32,253 bases of DNA from Acidimicrobiaceae bacterium (GCA_003155915.1 PMFA01000013.1:1-32253); one strand, 5' to 3'. Counted from the stretch's first letter, positions 25,133 through 31,835 are shown. Notes: generated from the sequence alone by a model not told the origin. Translations and numbers: made by a program.

Positions 25133-26314
25133 TTACTCCGTCTCAATTTCTTCGCGACTGATGCCCAGAAAATAAAGAACCGCGTCCAAATACGGCACCG
25201 ACAGTTGTGCGTCGGCGTGCTCTTGCACGACGGGCTTGGCATTGAAGGCAATACCCAGGCCGGCCGTCGACAGCATGTCGATGTCGTTCGCCCCGTCGCC
25301 GACCGCCACGGTTTGCTCCAACGGTACGCCCACCTCGTCAGCGAAACGACGCAGCGCCGTGGCCTTGCCCGCGCGGTCGACGATCTCGCCCACGAGTTGT
25401 CCGGACAACTTCTCTTCAACGATTTCGAGACGATTCGCAGCGAGGTGCTCGACCTGCAGTTCGGCCATCAATGGCGCAAGGACCTCCACGAATCCGCCCG
25501 ACACGACCGCGGGGACATAGCCCAGGCGCTGCAACGTGCGAAGCAACGTTCGCGCACCCGGCGTCAAACGGAGTCGAGAGCGCACGTCGTCCAGGACCGA
25601 CGCCGGCAATCCCGCCAAGAGCGCAACGCGCCGTCGAAGTGCTTCGGCGAAGTCGATCTCACCCGACATCGCCAACTCGGTGATCGCCGAGACCTCCGCC
25701 GCACACCCACACTCATCAGCGAGCAAATCAATCACTTCGTCTTGCAGCAACGTCGAGTCCGCGTCCATCACGACGAGATGCTTGGCGCGCCGATGCAGAC
25801 CCGCTCGCTGGACCGCCAAATCGACTCCCGCGTCGCGAGCGACTTCGACGAGTGACTCACGAAGCAGCGTGTGGTCCGAACTGCGCACCACCAGTTCATA
25901 ACAATCGACGGGATAACTCGCGAGGTGCACGATTCGCTCGCACGTCGATCCCGACGCGGCGATCACCGAGAAGACGTCCTCTAACTGCGTCGCGCCAATC
26001 CTCGGGGCGAGGAAGGTCACGAGGAGTCGGCGACCGTCACTCACGTCGCTCGGCGTCACCGCTTCGACGGTGGCCGTAATGCCCGCGCTGACGATGTTTC
26101 GTTGGGCCAACGCTTCTTCGATGAGCGCTTGGGTCACGGGGTTACGAGAACTGACTTCAGCGCACAGTACGAGCGCACCACGAATCGTGATCTGCGCCAC
26201 GTCGGTGATCTCAATACCGCGCGCCTCGAGTGACGTGAGAGCGGCGAACAGTTCGGCTCCGACGCCCACACGGTCGGGACCACTGACCGTCACGAGGAAC
26301 GTCGTAGAACTCAC
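25133..26314 (-). CDS. serB: Phosphoserine phosphatase with N-terminal ACT domains
   Basis: Last step of serine biosynthesis: phosphoserine to serine. 393 residues, the long actinobacterial form. Two ACT-like domains (about 5-85 and 96-170) probably sense serine. The HAD phosphatase core begins with VVMDADSTLLQDE (nucleophile Asp184, acid-base Asp186), followed by the cap with MSGEIDFAEALRRRVALL, the PAVVSGGF motif and VAVGDGANDIDML with the metal Asp pair. GTG start follows TACGCT by six bases. Monocistronic. Confidence 0.95.
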   Translation of the reverse strand: MSSTTFLVTVSGPDRVGVGAELFAALTSLEARGIEITDVAQITIRGALVLCAEVSSRNPVTQALIEEALAQRNIVSAGITATVEAVTPSDVSDGRRLLVTFLAPRIGATQLEDVFSVIAASGSTCERIVHLASYPVDCYELVVRSSDHTLLRESLVEVARDAGVDLAVQRAGLHRRAKHLVVMDADSTLLQDEVIDLLADECGCAAEVSAITELAMSGEIDFAEALRRRVALLAGLPASVLDDVRSRLRLTPGARTLLRTLQRLGYVPAVVSGGFVEVLAPLMAELQVEHLAANRLEIVEEKLSGQLVGEIVDRAGKATALRRFADEVGVPLEQTVAVGDGANDIDMLSTAGLGIAFNAKPVVQEHADAQLSVPYLDAVLYFLGISREEIETE

Positions 26315-26320
26315 CCCAGC

Positions 26321-26326
26321 AGCGTA
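26321..26326 (-). promoter_or_regulatory. Leaderless -10 element of serB
   Basis: Minus-strand TACGCT, six bases before the GTG at 26314, located in the short gap after the MFS gene. Confidence 0.5.
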
Positions 26327-26344
26327 GAGGTTGTCGCTTCGTGG

Positions 26345-27646
26345 CTAAGACTCGGAATGGTCCTCGCCCGAACGCATCTCGCGGACTTCAGCGACGTGCG
26401 GGTCGGTGCGCGCGTCAAAACTCCACAGTCGGGGCAGCGCGAGAGCGACGGCACCGACCGATCCGGTGCACGCCAGACCTCCGAAGGTGAGGGAGAAACG
26501 CAGGGTCGTCCACGCCGCCATGACGCCGGCGCGGAACTGTCCGGCCGTGGGCCCGAGTGAGTACGAGATCATCTCGATGCCGGCCATGCGACCGCGCATC
26601 TCCGGAGGAATCGACTCGTTCCACATGGTGGTGCGAAAAATGCCGCTGATCGCGTCCGCCCCGCCGCCGACGGCGAGCCCGAGCAAGACGAGCCAGAGCG
26701 ACGAGGAGTATCCGAACAGTGCGATGCCGAGGCCCCAGAGCGCCGCGGCGATCACGATCGCCCGTCCGTAACGGTGCACTCGGCGCGACCACCCGGACGT
26801 GAGCGTCGCGATGAGGGCCCCGGCGGGCAGACCGCAATAGAGAATCGCGAGGGCGTAGGTCTCGTGAAACCTGGCGGCAACGAAGGGCAACATGACGACC
26901 GGGAAGGCGAGGATCATCGCCAAGAGATCGATGATGTAGGTGCCGACGATGTCCGGTCGCGACATTGCGTAGCGCACTCCCGAACGAAGCGCCGCCACGT
27001 CGCCGTCTTCTGCGGGCACGCTGGCCGCCGTCGCGCGCAGCGAATACAGCAGAATCAGGGAGAGCGAGAACGTCACGAGATTGGCGAGGTAGACCGACGC
27101 CGGACCGAGTGCAATCGCGGCGAGGCCACCGAGGGCCGGTCCGATTATGGACGCGGTCGTCATGCGAATGTTCGCGAGCGTCGAAGCGGCTCGCTGCATT
27201 TCGTGGGGCACGAACATCTGATTCAGTGCTTCGATACTGGGGCGCTGAAGACTGCCCGCGCCCGAGGCGACGAAAGCGTCGACGTAGAGGATCCAGGCTT
27301 GGGGATGCGGCAAGAGTGCGTTGACGAAGAGCACCGCCGTCGAGATCATCAACACCTGTTCCATCGAGATGATCAGTCGTCGACGGTTGAGTCGGTCCGC
27401 GAGGACCCCTCCGTAGAGACCGAAGACGATCAATGGCAAGAACTCCGCCAAGCCGAGCGATCCGACGTCGAGCGGCGAATGCGTGAGGAGTCGAAGCTGG
27501 TACGGCACGGCCACGTAGGTGGCCTGACTTCCGAGCGCGGTGACGAACCCGGCGATGTAGAGACGGCGGTACTGCTTGGAGACCCGAAGCGGCGTGAGGT
27601 CGACGCCGAGTTTTCTACTCACTGGGCGGTCCGGATTGCCATCCAT
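26345..27646 (-). CDS. MFS exporter (EntS/MFS_3-like)
   Basis: Membrane transporter of 433 residues with about 12 helices. The first helix begins RRLYIAGFVTALGSQATYVAVPYQL. GVLADRLNRRRLI is motif A between helices 2 and 3, and IGPALGGLAAIALG lies in helix 5. It resembles the enterobactin-exporter type of MFS proteins, but the cargo is unknown. The ATG at 27646 overlaps the end of the acetyltransferase gene by 32 bp. A GTG at 27622 (VSRKLGVDL), overlapping by eight bases, is an equally reasonable start. The coupling suggests the exporter and the acetyltransferase work in one process, perhaps acetylation and efflux, which is speculative. Confidence 0.87.
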   Translation of the reverse strand: MDGNPDRPVSRKLGVDLTPLRVSKQYRRLYIAGFVTALGSQATYVAVPYQLRLLTHSPLDVGSLGLAEFLPLIVFGLYGGVLADRLNRRRLIISMEQVLMISTAVLFVNALLPHPQAWILYVDAFVASGAGSLQRPSIEALNQMFVPHEMQRAASTLANIRMTTASIIGPALGGLAAIALGPASVYLANLVTFSLSLILLYSLRATAASVPAEDGDVAALRSGVRYAMSRPDIVGTYIIDLLAMILAFPVVMLPFVAARFHETYALAILYCGLPAGALIATLTSGWSRRVHRYGRAIVIAAALWGLGIALFGYSSSLWLVLLGLAVGGGADAISGIFRTTMWNESIPPEMRGRMAGIEMISYSLGPTAGQFRAGVMAAWTTLRFSLTFGGLACTGSVGAVALALPRLWSFDARTDPHVAEVREMRSGEDHSES

Positions 27647-28259
27647 TCTCGCGCGAGTAGTGGCGCAGTACCTTCGCGGGGACGCCGCCCAATACGACGT
27701 GATCAGGGAACGTTCCGCGCACGACCGCGCCGGCCGCGACGACGGTGTTTTGGCCCAACTCGGTGCCTGGCAGGATCACGACGTTGGCCCCCAGCCAACT
27801 CCCCGATCCGATGCGCACGGCCGCTTCGGTCGGTGGCTGCCAACCAATCGGCTGATCGGGGTCCTCGTAGGAATGGTTCTCGTCGGTGATGTACACGTAG
27901 GGACCGGTTTGGATCTCATCGCCCAACACGATCGACCAGTGTCCGATGATGTGTGATCCGCGTCCGATGATGCACTTCTTCCCGATCGTCACGACCGGGG
28001 AACTCAGCATCGTCTGCTCACCGCTGATCCCGGCGGTCAGACAGACGTTCGGACCGATCAGCGTCTCATCACCGATGGCGAGGTAGCGCTCGTTGTAGAT
28101 CACGCCCTGGGGCGCCATCAAGGCCGCGCCCTTGCCGAAGTATTGGAACTCCTTCGCGTACGGGTCACTCGGTCCGACCGTCGCCACTTCGTTGACGTAC
28201 CGACGAGCAGCGCGCACCCGTGCGCCCAGGAACTGTCGGAAGCGAAGTCGATTATTCAC
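27615..28259 (-). CDS. Hexapeptide-repeat acyl/acetyltransferase
   Basis: 214 residues of left-handed beta-helix (LbH) type. Repeats of the [LIV]-G-x4 kind run from about residue 60 (YLAIGDETLIGPNVCLTAGI) to the end (IGSGSWLGANVVILPGTELGQNTVVAAGAVV, GVPAKVLR). The YITDENHSYEDPDQPI loop carries the His expected to be the catalytic base. The family covers maltose, galactoside, sugar and antibiotic O-acetyltransferases; the acceptor cannot be told. GTG start follows TAGCGT by seven bases. First gene of a pair with the MFS exporter. Confidence 0.87.
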   Translation of the reverse strand: MNNRLRFRQFLGARVRAARRYVNEVATVGPSDPYAKEFQYFGKGAALMAPQGVIYNERYLAIGDETLIGPNVCLTAGISGEQTMLSSPVVTIGKKCIIGRGSHIIGHWSIVLGDEIQTGPYVYITDENHSYEDPDQPIGWQPPTEAAVRIGSGSWLGANVVILPGTELGQNTVVAAGAVVRGTFPDHVVLGGVPAKVLRHYSRENGWQSGPPSE

Positions 28260-28266
28260 TGGGGCA

Positions 28267-28272
28267 ACGCTA
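28267..28272 (-). promoter_or_regulatory. Leaderless -10 element of the acetyltransferase gene
   Basis: Minus-strand TAGCGT, seven bases before the GTG at 28259. The rest of the gap to recA (28273-28350) shows no convincing terminator. Confidence 0.45.
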
Positions 28273-28350
28273 CTGGTACGCGCGAGCGTCGTTCATCGCC
28301 CGAGGGCCAGTGAGTCAGCCCACGTCACTGATGACGCTGACGCCGAAGGA

Positions 28351-29406
28351 TCAGTCGAGTGAGATAGGCGTGTCGATGTCCATTTCGACACCGGTACCAA
28401 CGACGTCGGGCAATAGGGCGTTGGCCATGTGCTCGCGCACGCGTCCATCGATCTCAGCCATCGTCTGCGGGTTCTCGCGAAGGAAGGCCTTCACGTTCTC
28501 GCGACCCTGGCCCATCTGCTCACCCTCGTAGGTGAACCAGGCGCCGGCCTTCTTCACGAAGCCCAACTCGACGGCGACGTCGAGGACCGAACCTTCGCGA
28601 CTGATGCCCTGGCCGTACATGATGTCGAACTCAGCCTGCTTGAAGGGCGCGGCGCACTTGTTCTTCACGACCTTCACGCGCGTGCGGTTACCCACCACTT
28701 CGGTGCCATCCTTGATCGATTCGATGCGACGAATGTCGAGACGGATTGACGCGTAAAACTTGAGGGCCCTCCCACCGGGGGTTATCTCAGGTGATCCGTA
28801 GAGGACGCCGATCTTTTCGCGCAACTGGTTGATGAAGACCGCGACGGTGTTGGACTTGGAGAGTCCTCCGGTGAGTTTGCGAAGTGCCTGACTCATGAGA
28901 CGGGCCTGCAGTCCGACGTGCGAGTCGCCCATGTCCCCTTCGATCTCGGCGCGCGGCGTCAGCGCCGCCACTGAGTCGATGATGATGACGTCAAGTGCAC
29001 CCGAGCGGATCAGCATGTCGGTGATCTCGAGGGCCTGCTCGCCGGTGTCGGGCTGGGAGATGAGGAGGTCATCGACGTTGACGCCGATGGCGCGCGCATA
29101 GACGGGGTCCATCGCGTGCTCGGCGTCGATGTAGGCACAGACGCCACCGTTTCGCTGGGCTTCGGCGACGACGTGCATCGCCAATGTCGACTTACCCGAG
29201 GACTCGGGGCCGTAGAGCTCGACGATGCGACCGCGGGGCAGCCCACCGATGCCGAGCGCCATGTCGAGCGCGAGGGCGCCGGTCGGAATCGACTCGATGT
29301 TCATGTGCAGGTTCTCGCCCATGCGCATGATCGAGCCCTTGCCGAACTGCTTCTCGATCTGGCCGAGTGCGGCGTCGAGGGCCTTCTCACGGTCGTCGGT
29401 TGCCAT
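28351..29406 (-). CDS. recA: Recombinase RecA
   Basis: DNA-dependent ATPase for strand exchange and co-protease for LexA cleavage. 351 residues from the ATG at 29406. Walker [10 protein letters not shown] at 66-74, the catalytic-Glu region [12 protein letters not shown], Walker [16 protein letters not shown]-binding loop L1 ([12 protein letters not shown]) and L2 with [21 protein letters not shown] are all intact. No intein. The start is fixed by an AAGGAG Shine-Dalgarno six bases before the ATG; the frame is open 141 bases further up but crosses the promoter. With an untranslated leader of about 70 nt and a LexA box it differs from the leaderless genes around it. recX is not adjacent downstream; an acetyltransferase follows instead. 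Confidence 0.98.
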   Translation of the reverse strand: MATDDREKALDAALGQIEKQFGKGSIMRMGENLHMNIESIPTGALALDMALGIGGLPRGRIVELYGPESSGKSTLAMHVVAEAQRNGGVCAYIDAEHAMDPVYARAIGVNVDDLLISQPDTGEQALEITDMLIRSGALDVIIIDSVAALTPRAEIEGDMGDSHVGLQARLMSQALRKLTGGLSKSNTVAVFINQLREKIGVLYGSPEITPGGRALKFYASIRLDIRRIESIKDGTEVVGNRTRVKVVKNKCAAPFKQAEFDIMYGQGISREGSVLDVAVELGFVKKAGAWFTYEGEQMGQGRENVKAFLRENPQTMAEIDGRVREHMANALLPDVVGTGVEMDIDTPISLD

Positions 29407-29489
29407 TGTTGTCTCCTTGTTTTTCGTCATCGGAGGAACGCTATGAGCCTCTTGTGACATCGGTCGGTCTCCACCCGTAATCACGGTAC

Positions 29490-29507
29490 TACGAACAAGT
29501 GTTCGTA
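29490..29507. promoter_or_regulatory. LexA (SOS) box of recA
   Basis: TACGAACA-AG-TGTTCGTA is a perfect palindrome apart from its two central bases and contains the actinobacterial LexA core CGAAC-N4-GTTCG. A minus-strand TACCGT (29488 down to 29483) directly beside it could be the recA -10, so LexA would block RNA polymerase. Confidence 0.9.
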
Positions 29508-29509
29508 AA

Positions 29510-29517
29510 ATGGATAT
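29510..29517 (+). repeat. Left target-site duplication of the transposon
   Basis: ATGGATAT, identical and in the same orientation at 31863-31870 on the far side of the element. Eight bases is the duplication length known for IS1595-family insertions. Confidence 0.8.
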
Positions 29518-29543
29518 AGCGTTGTGTGCGCAAAAAAAACACG
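29518..29543 (+). repeat. Left terminal inverted repeat
   Basis: Starts AGCGTTGTGTG, then CGC, an A8 run and CACG. It matches the reverse complement of 31838-31862 with a different first base, one further substitution (C/T) and one extra A in the run. Confidence 0.8.
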
Positions 29544-29568
29544 CCATACCCCGAAAATCTACCCCCGT

Positions 29569-29574
29569 TAGGCT
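29569..29574 (+). promoter_or_regulatory. -10 element of the 46-codon passenger gene
   Basis: TAGGCT, seven bases before the ATG at 29582, again in the leaderless layout. Confidence 0.4.
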
Positions 29575-29581
29575 GGTATTT

Positions 29582-29722
29582 ATGGAAAAGAAACGCTACG
29601 ACCCCGACGAATTGGTCGGCCTCGAAATGGAACCCGAAGAGGCTTTGGAGGCAATTCTGGACGGCGCTGGGACTGCCGACGAGGACTGGGAAATGGACGA
29701 AGGCTCAGGGTCCGAGGACTAG
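29582..29722 (+). CDS. Small acidic passenger protein, unknown function
   Basis: 46 residues starting [18 protein letters not shown], very acidic after the first five residues (Asp/Glu make up over a third), ending in GSGSED. No family recognised. It could be a small DNA-mimic, antitoxin-like or chaperone-like partner, but nothing shows this directly. The ATG at 29582 is favoured because a TAGGCT box lies seven bases before it; an in-frame ATG at 29510 is within the target duplication and would translate the terminal repeat. The stop codon TAG is the first half of the -10 box of the next gene. Confidence 0.6.
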   Translation: MEKKRYDPDELVGLEMEPEEALEAILDGAGTADEDWEMDEGSGSED

Positions 29723-29725
29723 TTT
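29720..29725 (+). promoter_or_regulatory. -10 element of the membrane passenger gene, overlapping a stop codon
   Basis: TAGTTT starts with the TAG stop of the 46-codon gene and ends six bases before the ATG at 29732. No Shine-Dalgarno is seen there, so a leaderless start explains the gene best. Confidence 0.45.
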
Positions 29726-29731
29726 CGGGCG

Positions 29732-30424
29732 ATGGCAAGAAAATCGTCTTTGGACGGAAAGTCATTCGGACTTACAGGGGGAATCTCCTTTGCGGCAGGG
29801 AGTATCTTGCTCGCCGTGATGCTTCCAACAGGTATTTCCACGCCTGTGGAATTGGCCCTATTTTCGTTTGCCTGCCTGCTAGCAGTATGTGGTTTGGCGT
29901 CTTCGCTGTGGGGGCTGCATCTCCACCTACTTGATCGACGCATCGCACAATTTCACAAAGATCATCGCGGGTTTCTTGCGGATTCGCTGGGGGCATCTCC
30001 TCATACAGAAAACGTTCGTGGAACCGCAGAGAGCATTGTCAACGAATTACGGACCCAGGGCGTCAACGTCACGATGGCGTATGACTGGATTGTTAATGCG
30101 TTGGCCTACGCATTCCAGACGGAGACGTTCGTTAATCCAGACGATGACTGGGGATGGATGTCTGAGGCGAGATTTAGAGCTATGGCGCAGTGGGTTGTTG
30201 ATGTACAGGCCACGGTGCGCAAAGTAATGGGCAAAAAAGAAGCCGACAATTTAGACATGGATGTCAACCGGATTCGTGAAATCGAGAAAGGTGCCGATCC
30301 AAAGGGTGACATCCATGAAATGGTCAACACGCGAGGAAAGGCGCAGGATGCTTTGCGCTGGCTAGAGAACTGTGATGACGAGCGACGTTGGCCGAAGAAT
30401 GGTCCGTATGCCTCTAAGCAATGA
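29732..30424 (+). CDS. Two-helix membrane passenger protein, unknown function
   Basis: 230 residues. Two hydrophobic helices (about 14-32 and 40-62) form an N-terminal membrane anchor. A cytoplasmic-looking, Asp/Glu/Lys-rich helical part follows (65-230), with a tryptophan-rich stretch DDDWGWMSEARFRAMAQWVVD near 138-158. No catalytic motif or known family recognised. It is codirectional with the small acidic gene and convergent with the transposase, overlapping its end by 11 bp. This shows that it belongs to the transposon and is not a host gene cut by it. Anti-phage, entry-exclusion or stress roles are possible but unsupported. Confidence 0.7.
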   Translation: MARKSSLDGKSFGLTGGISFAAGSILLAVMLPTGISTPVELALFSFACLLAVCGLASSLWGLHLHLLDRRIAQFHKDHRGFLADSLGASPHTENVRGTAESIVNELRTQGVNVTMAYDWIVNALAYAFQTETFVNPDDDWGWMSEARFRAMAQWVVDVQATVRKVMGKKEADNLDMDVNRIREIEKGADPKGDIHEMVNTRGKAQDALRWLENCDDERRWPKNGPYASKQ

Positions 30425-31373
30425 CATGCGCGTAGGGCAACTTTCCTGCGAGTCTCGTACCGAGATCGGCCATGCGCTCGGAGTCAGTCAATTCACAAGT
30501 GCTGTATCGATAGTCGAACTCATTCAAGTACCGGTGCAAGTGCTTGGGGTCAACGTGAATGTGCGTGCCCTTAAGTCCGCGCTTGAGTTGAGCGAAGTAG
30601 TTCTCGCAGAGGTTCGTACCGTTCGTCTTGTCAGTGGCGTAAATACCGGCCTTGTGGTCCACAATGTAGTGACCGGCCATAGCGCGACCGACCGAGAGGT
30701 AGCCACGAAACGAGTCCGTGTGAAGCGTCGTGGTGGCGGTGTCCACGTTCATTCGGATGGCATCTCCCAACGCTTTCGAGTCGACGGACTCCAAAACCTG
30801 CGAACGGACAGTGTGAGTGTTCACGTCAATGACGGAGACAACGGGCGTCTTTTTCGAACCGCGACCAATTCCAACTTCACGGGTATCGTTGGCGTGGCGA
30901 AACTCAGGATTACCGCCGATGTAAACCTCGTCAACAACAACGTCACCGGAAAACAACACGTAGTCATCGTGGCTCATCGCCTCACGGATACGGTGCAACA
31001 TATGCCACGCAGTACGAGGGCAGAGTCCGTACTTGCGCTCAATCTCACGCGCAGCGACACCATTCTTCGAAGCGCACATTTCGAAGATCACCATGACCCA
31101 CGTACGAACAGAAATCTTGGTCGCGTGCATGATGGTGCCAGTCAAAACGCTGAACTGCTTGCGACAAGGTGTGCAACGCCACACACGGCGCGCGGACTGA
31201 GAACCGCCAGCCGTGGTGCGAGAAACGCCATTGGTCGGCGTGACGTAGTGAACGTCAGTGGACAGACACTTAGGGCACTTGGTCTCACCGTGCCAGCGCA
31301 TGTTTTCGAGATACAAGTAGGCGTCAGCCTCGCTAATAATCTCTCGGCTCAGGCTGGCAATCGTTGTCCTCAT
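30414..31373 (-). CDS. IS1595-family transposase
   Basis: 319 residues, full length for the family. An N-terminal zinc ribbon (Cys33, Cys36, Cys67, Cys70: CPKC ... CTPC) is followed by a helix-turn-helix-like segment (GVAAREIERKYGLCPRTAWHML). The ISXO2-type DDE domain comes next: Asp148 in VVVDEVYIGG, Asp220 in LHTDSFRGY, and Glu257 with Lys264 in CENYFAQLKRGLKGT. The typical ending HLHRYLNEFDYRY closes it. No frameshift or stop, so it looks active. No strong Shine-Dalgarno precedes the ATG. A LexA-type box lies about 57 bp upstream of the start, which suggests SOS control. Confidence 0.93.
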   Translation of the reverse strand: MRTTIASLSREIISEADAYLYLENMRWHGETKCPKCLSTDVHYVTPTNGVSRTTAGGSQSARRVWRCTPCRKQFSVLTGTIMHATKISVRTWVMVIFEMCASKNGVAAREIERKYGLCPRTAWHMLHRIREAMSHDDYVLFSGDVVVDEVYIGGNPEFRHANDTREVGIGRGSKKTPVVSVIDVNTHTVRSQVLESVDSKALGDAIRMNVDTATTTLHTDSFRGYLSVGRAMAGHYIVDHKAGIYATDKTNGTNLCENYFAQLKRGLKGTHIHVDPKHLHRYLNEFDYRYSTCELTDSERMADLGTRLAGKLPYAHVIA

Positions 31374-31395
31374 TCTTCAATTCTTCCAAGTAGGT

Positions 31396-31410
31396 GTGAC
31401 ATAACGTCAC
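31396..31410. repeat. Inverted repeat upstream of the transposase
   Basis: GTGAC-ATAAC-GTCAC, perfect five-base arms, 23 bases before the transposase ATG. It could bind a regulator or the transposase itself; nothing more can be said. Confidence 0.35.
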
Positions 31411-31428
31411 CCCTGATGGAAGGTGTTA

Positions 31429-31444
31429 TCGAACGCCTGTTCGT
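31429..31444. promoter_or_regulatory. LexA-type (SOS) box inside the transposon
   Basis: TCGAAC-GCCT-GTTCGT holds a perfect CGAAC-N4-GTTCG core (31430-31443) and differs from the mycobacterial consensus only in the last outer base. It is upstream of the transposase gene and is the only such core I found in the window apart from the recA box. Confidence 0.65.
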
Positions 31445-31458
31445 GTGTTTTTGCAAAG
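31442..31458 (+). repeat. Internal copy resembling the terminal repeat
   Basis: CGTGTGTTTTTGCAAAG resembles the inner part of the right terminal repeat (CGTGTTTTTTTGCACAC) at 14 of 17 positions and has the same orientation. It overlaps the LexA box by two bases and forms one arm of a seven-base inverted repeat, TGCAAAG (31452-31458) with CTTTGCA (31471-31477). Confidence 0.35.
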
Positions 31459-31569
31459 TTGTTTTTTATGCTTTGCAGAGTGTTGGGAATGATATATACA
31501 CTGAAGTTGGTTTTAAAACCGGCGTCGGCGCAAGTGAGGTGATTGCTTACGTGTGCCGTATGCAAGTGG

Positions 31570-31595
31570 ATGGGCGCTGGTTCAGCAGCGCCCAT
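31570..31595 (-). terminator. Strong hairpin just downstream of the tRNA-like gene
   Basis: ATGGGCGCTG and CAGCGCCCAT form a perfect ten-base GC-rich stem with a six-base loop (GTTCAG). It begins 13 bases after the tRNA 3' end on the minus strand. There is no T-run after it, so it could act in 3' processing or transcript stability rather than as a classical terminator. Confidence 0.45.
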
Positions 31596-31608
31596 TTGCG
31601 CTGTATTG

Positions 31609-31700
31609 CGGTAGGTAAGGGATTCGGACCCTTGAGAGGATTGATTAGATCCTCTGCGTGTGTTTCAGACACGTGCTTTAAACCACTCAGCCAACCCACC
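31609..31700 (-). tRNA. Class II serine-type tRNA with anticodon GAA (unusual)
   Basis: A 92-nt cloverleaf on the minus strand. Acceptor GGTGGGT pairs with ACCTACC (one G-T), then G73 and no encoded CCA. U8, D-stem GCT/AGC and a D-loop with A14, GG and A21 follow. The anticodon stem CGTGT/ACACG is perfect with a seven-base loop CTGAAAC, so the anticodon is GAA after U33. The variable arm is a perfect seven-base stem AGAGGAT/ATCCTCT. The T-stem AAGGG/CCCTT is perfect, but the T-loop is TCCGAAT with C at position 55. The long variable arm and G73 are serine identity features, while GAA reads phenylalanine codons. Shifting the loop to read TGA (serine) would put C at 33 and leave only three stem pairs. 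It may be a functional mis-decoding tRNA, a degenerate tRNA, or a tRNA mimic. Confidence 0.75.
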
Positions 31701-31718
31701 GTCGGTATGCCTTTGGAA

Positions 31719-31724
31719 AACTTA
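31719..31724 (-). promoter_or_regulatory. Candidate -10 of the tRNA-like gene
   Basis: Minus-strand TAAGTT, with a weak TTTGAG 17 bp upstream, would start transcription about 12 nt before the tRNA. The box is partly inside a seven-base inverted repeat, GTCGGTA (31701-31707) with TACCGAC (31723-31729), which touches the tRNA 5' end. Confidence 0.4.
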
Positions 31725-31805
31725 CCGACACCATTATCCCCCTCAAAGTGTTACAACCAGCGTCTTTTGACGGGTGCAACGAGGACAACAACTTGGGGAT
31801 TTACC

Positions 31806-31835
31806 TGTGGACAAAAAACTCGAATCTGTGGAAAA
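31806..31835 (-). other. DnaA-box-like nonamers near the right transposon end
   Basis: Minus-strand TTGTCCACA (31814 down to 31806) is the actinobacterial DnaA-box consensus, and TTTTCCACA (31835 down to 31827) is a one-mismatch variant. They lie a few bases inside the right terminal repeat. Between the tRNA and here (31701-31837) I see no coding sequence. Confidence 0.4.

Noticed and set aside
29510-29581. An upstream ATG start for the 46-codon passenger gene.
   Set aside because: It would begin in the target duplication and translate the terminal repeat. The in-frame ATG at 29582 has a promoter-like box at the usual spacing.
30304-31413. GGGTGAC at 30304-30310 and its inverted match near 31407-31413 as possible ends of a shorter insertion sequence.
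   Set aside because: Only about seven bases match and there is no flanking direct repeat. The longer repeats at 29518 and 31862 with the ATGGATAT duplication are far more convincing.
31407-31595. A 62-codon minus-strand frame between the tRNA and the transposase.
   Set aside because: It starts inside the perfect hairpin, has no promoter in the leaderless layout and covers the LexA box and inverted repeats. Regulatory DNA explains the stretch better.
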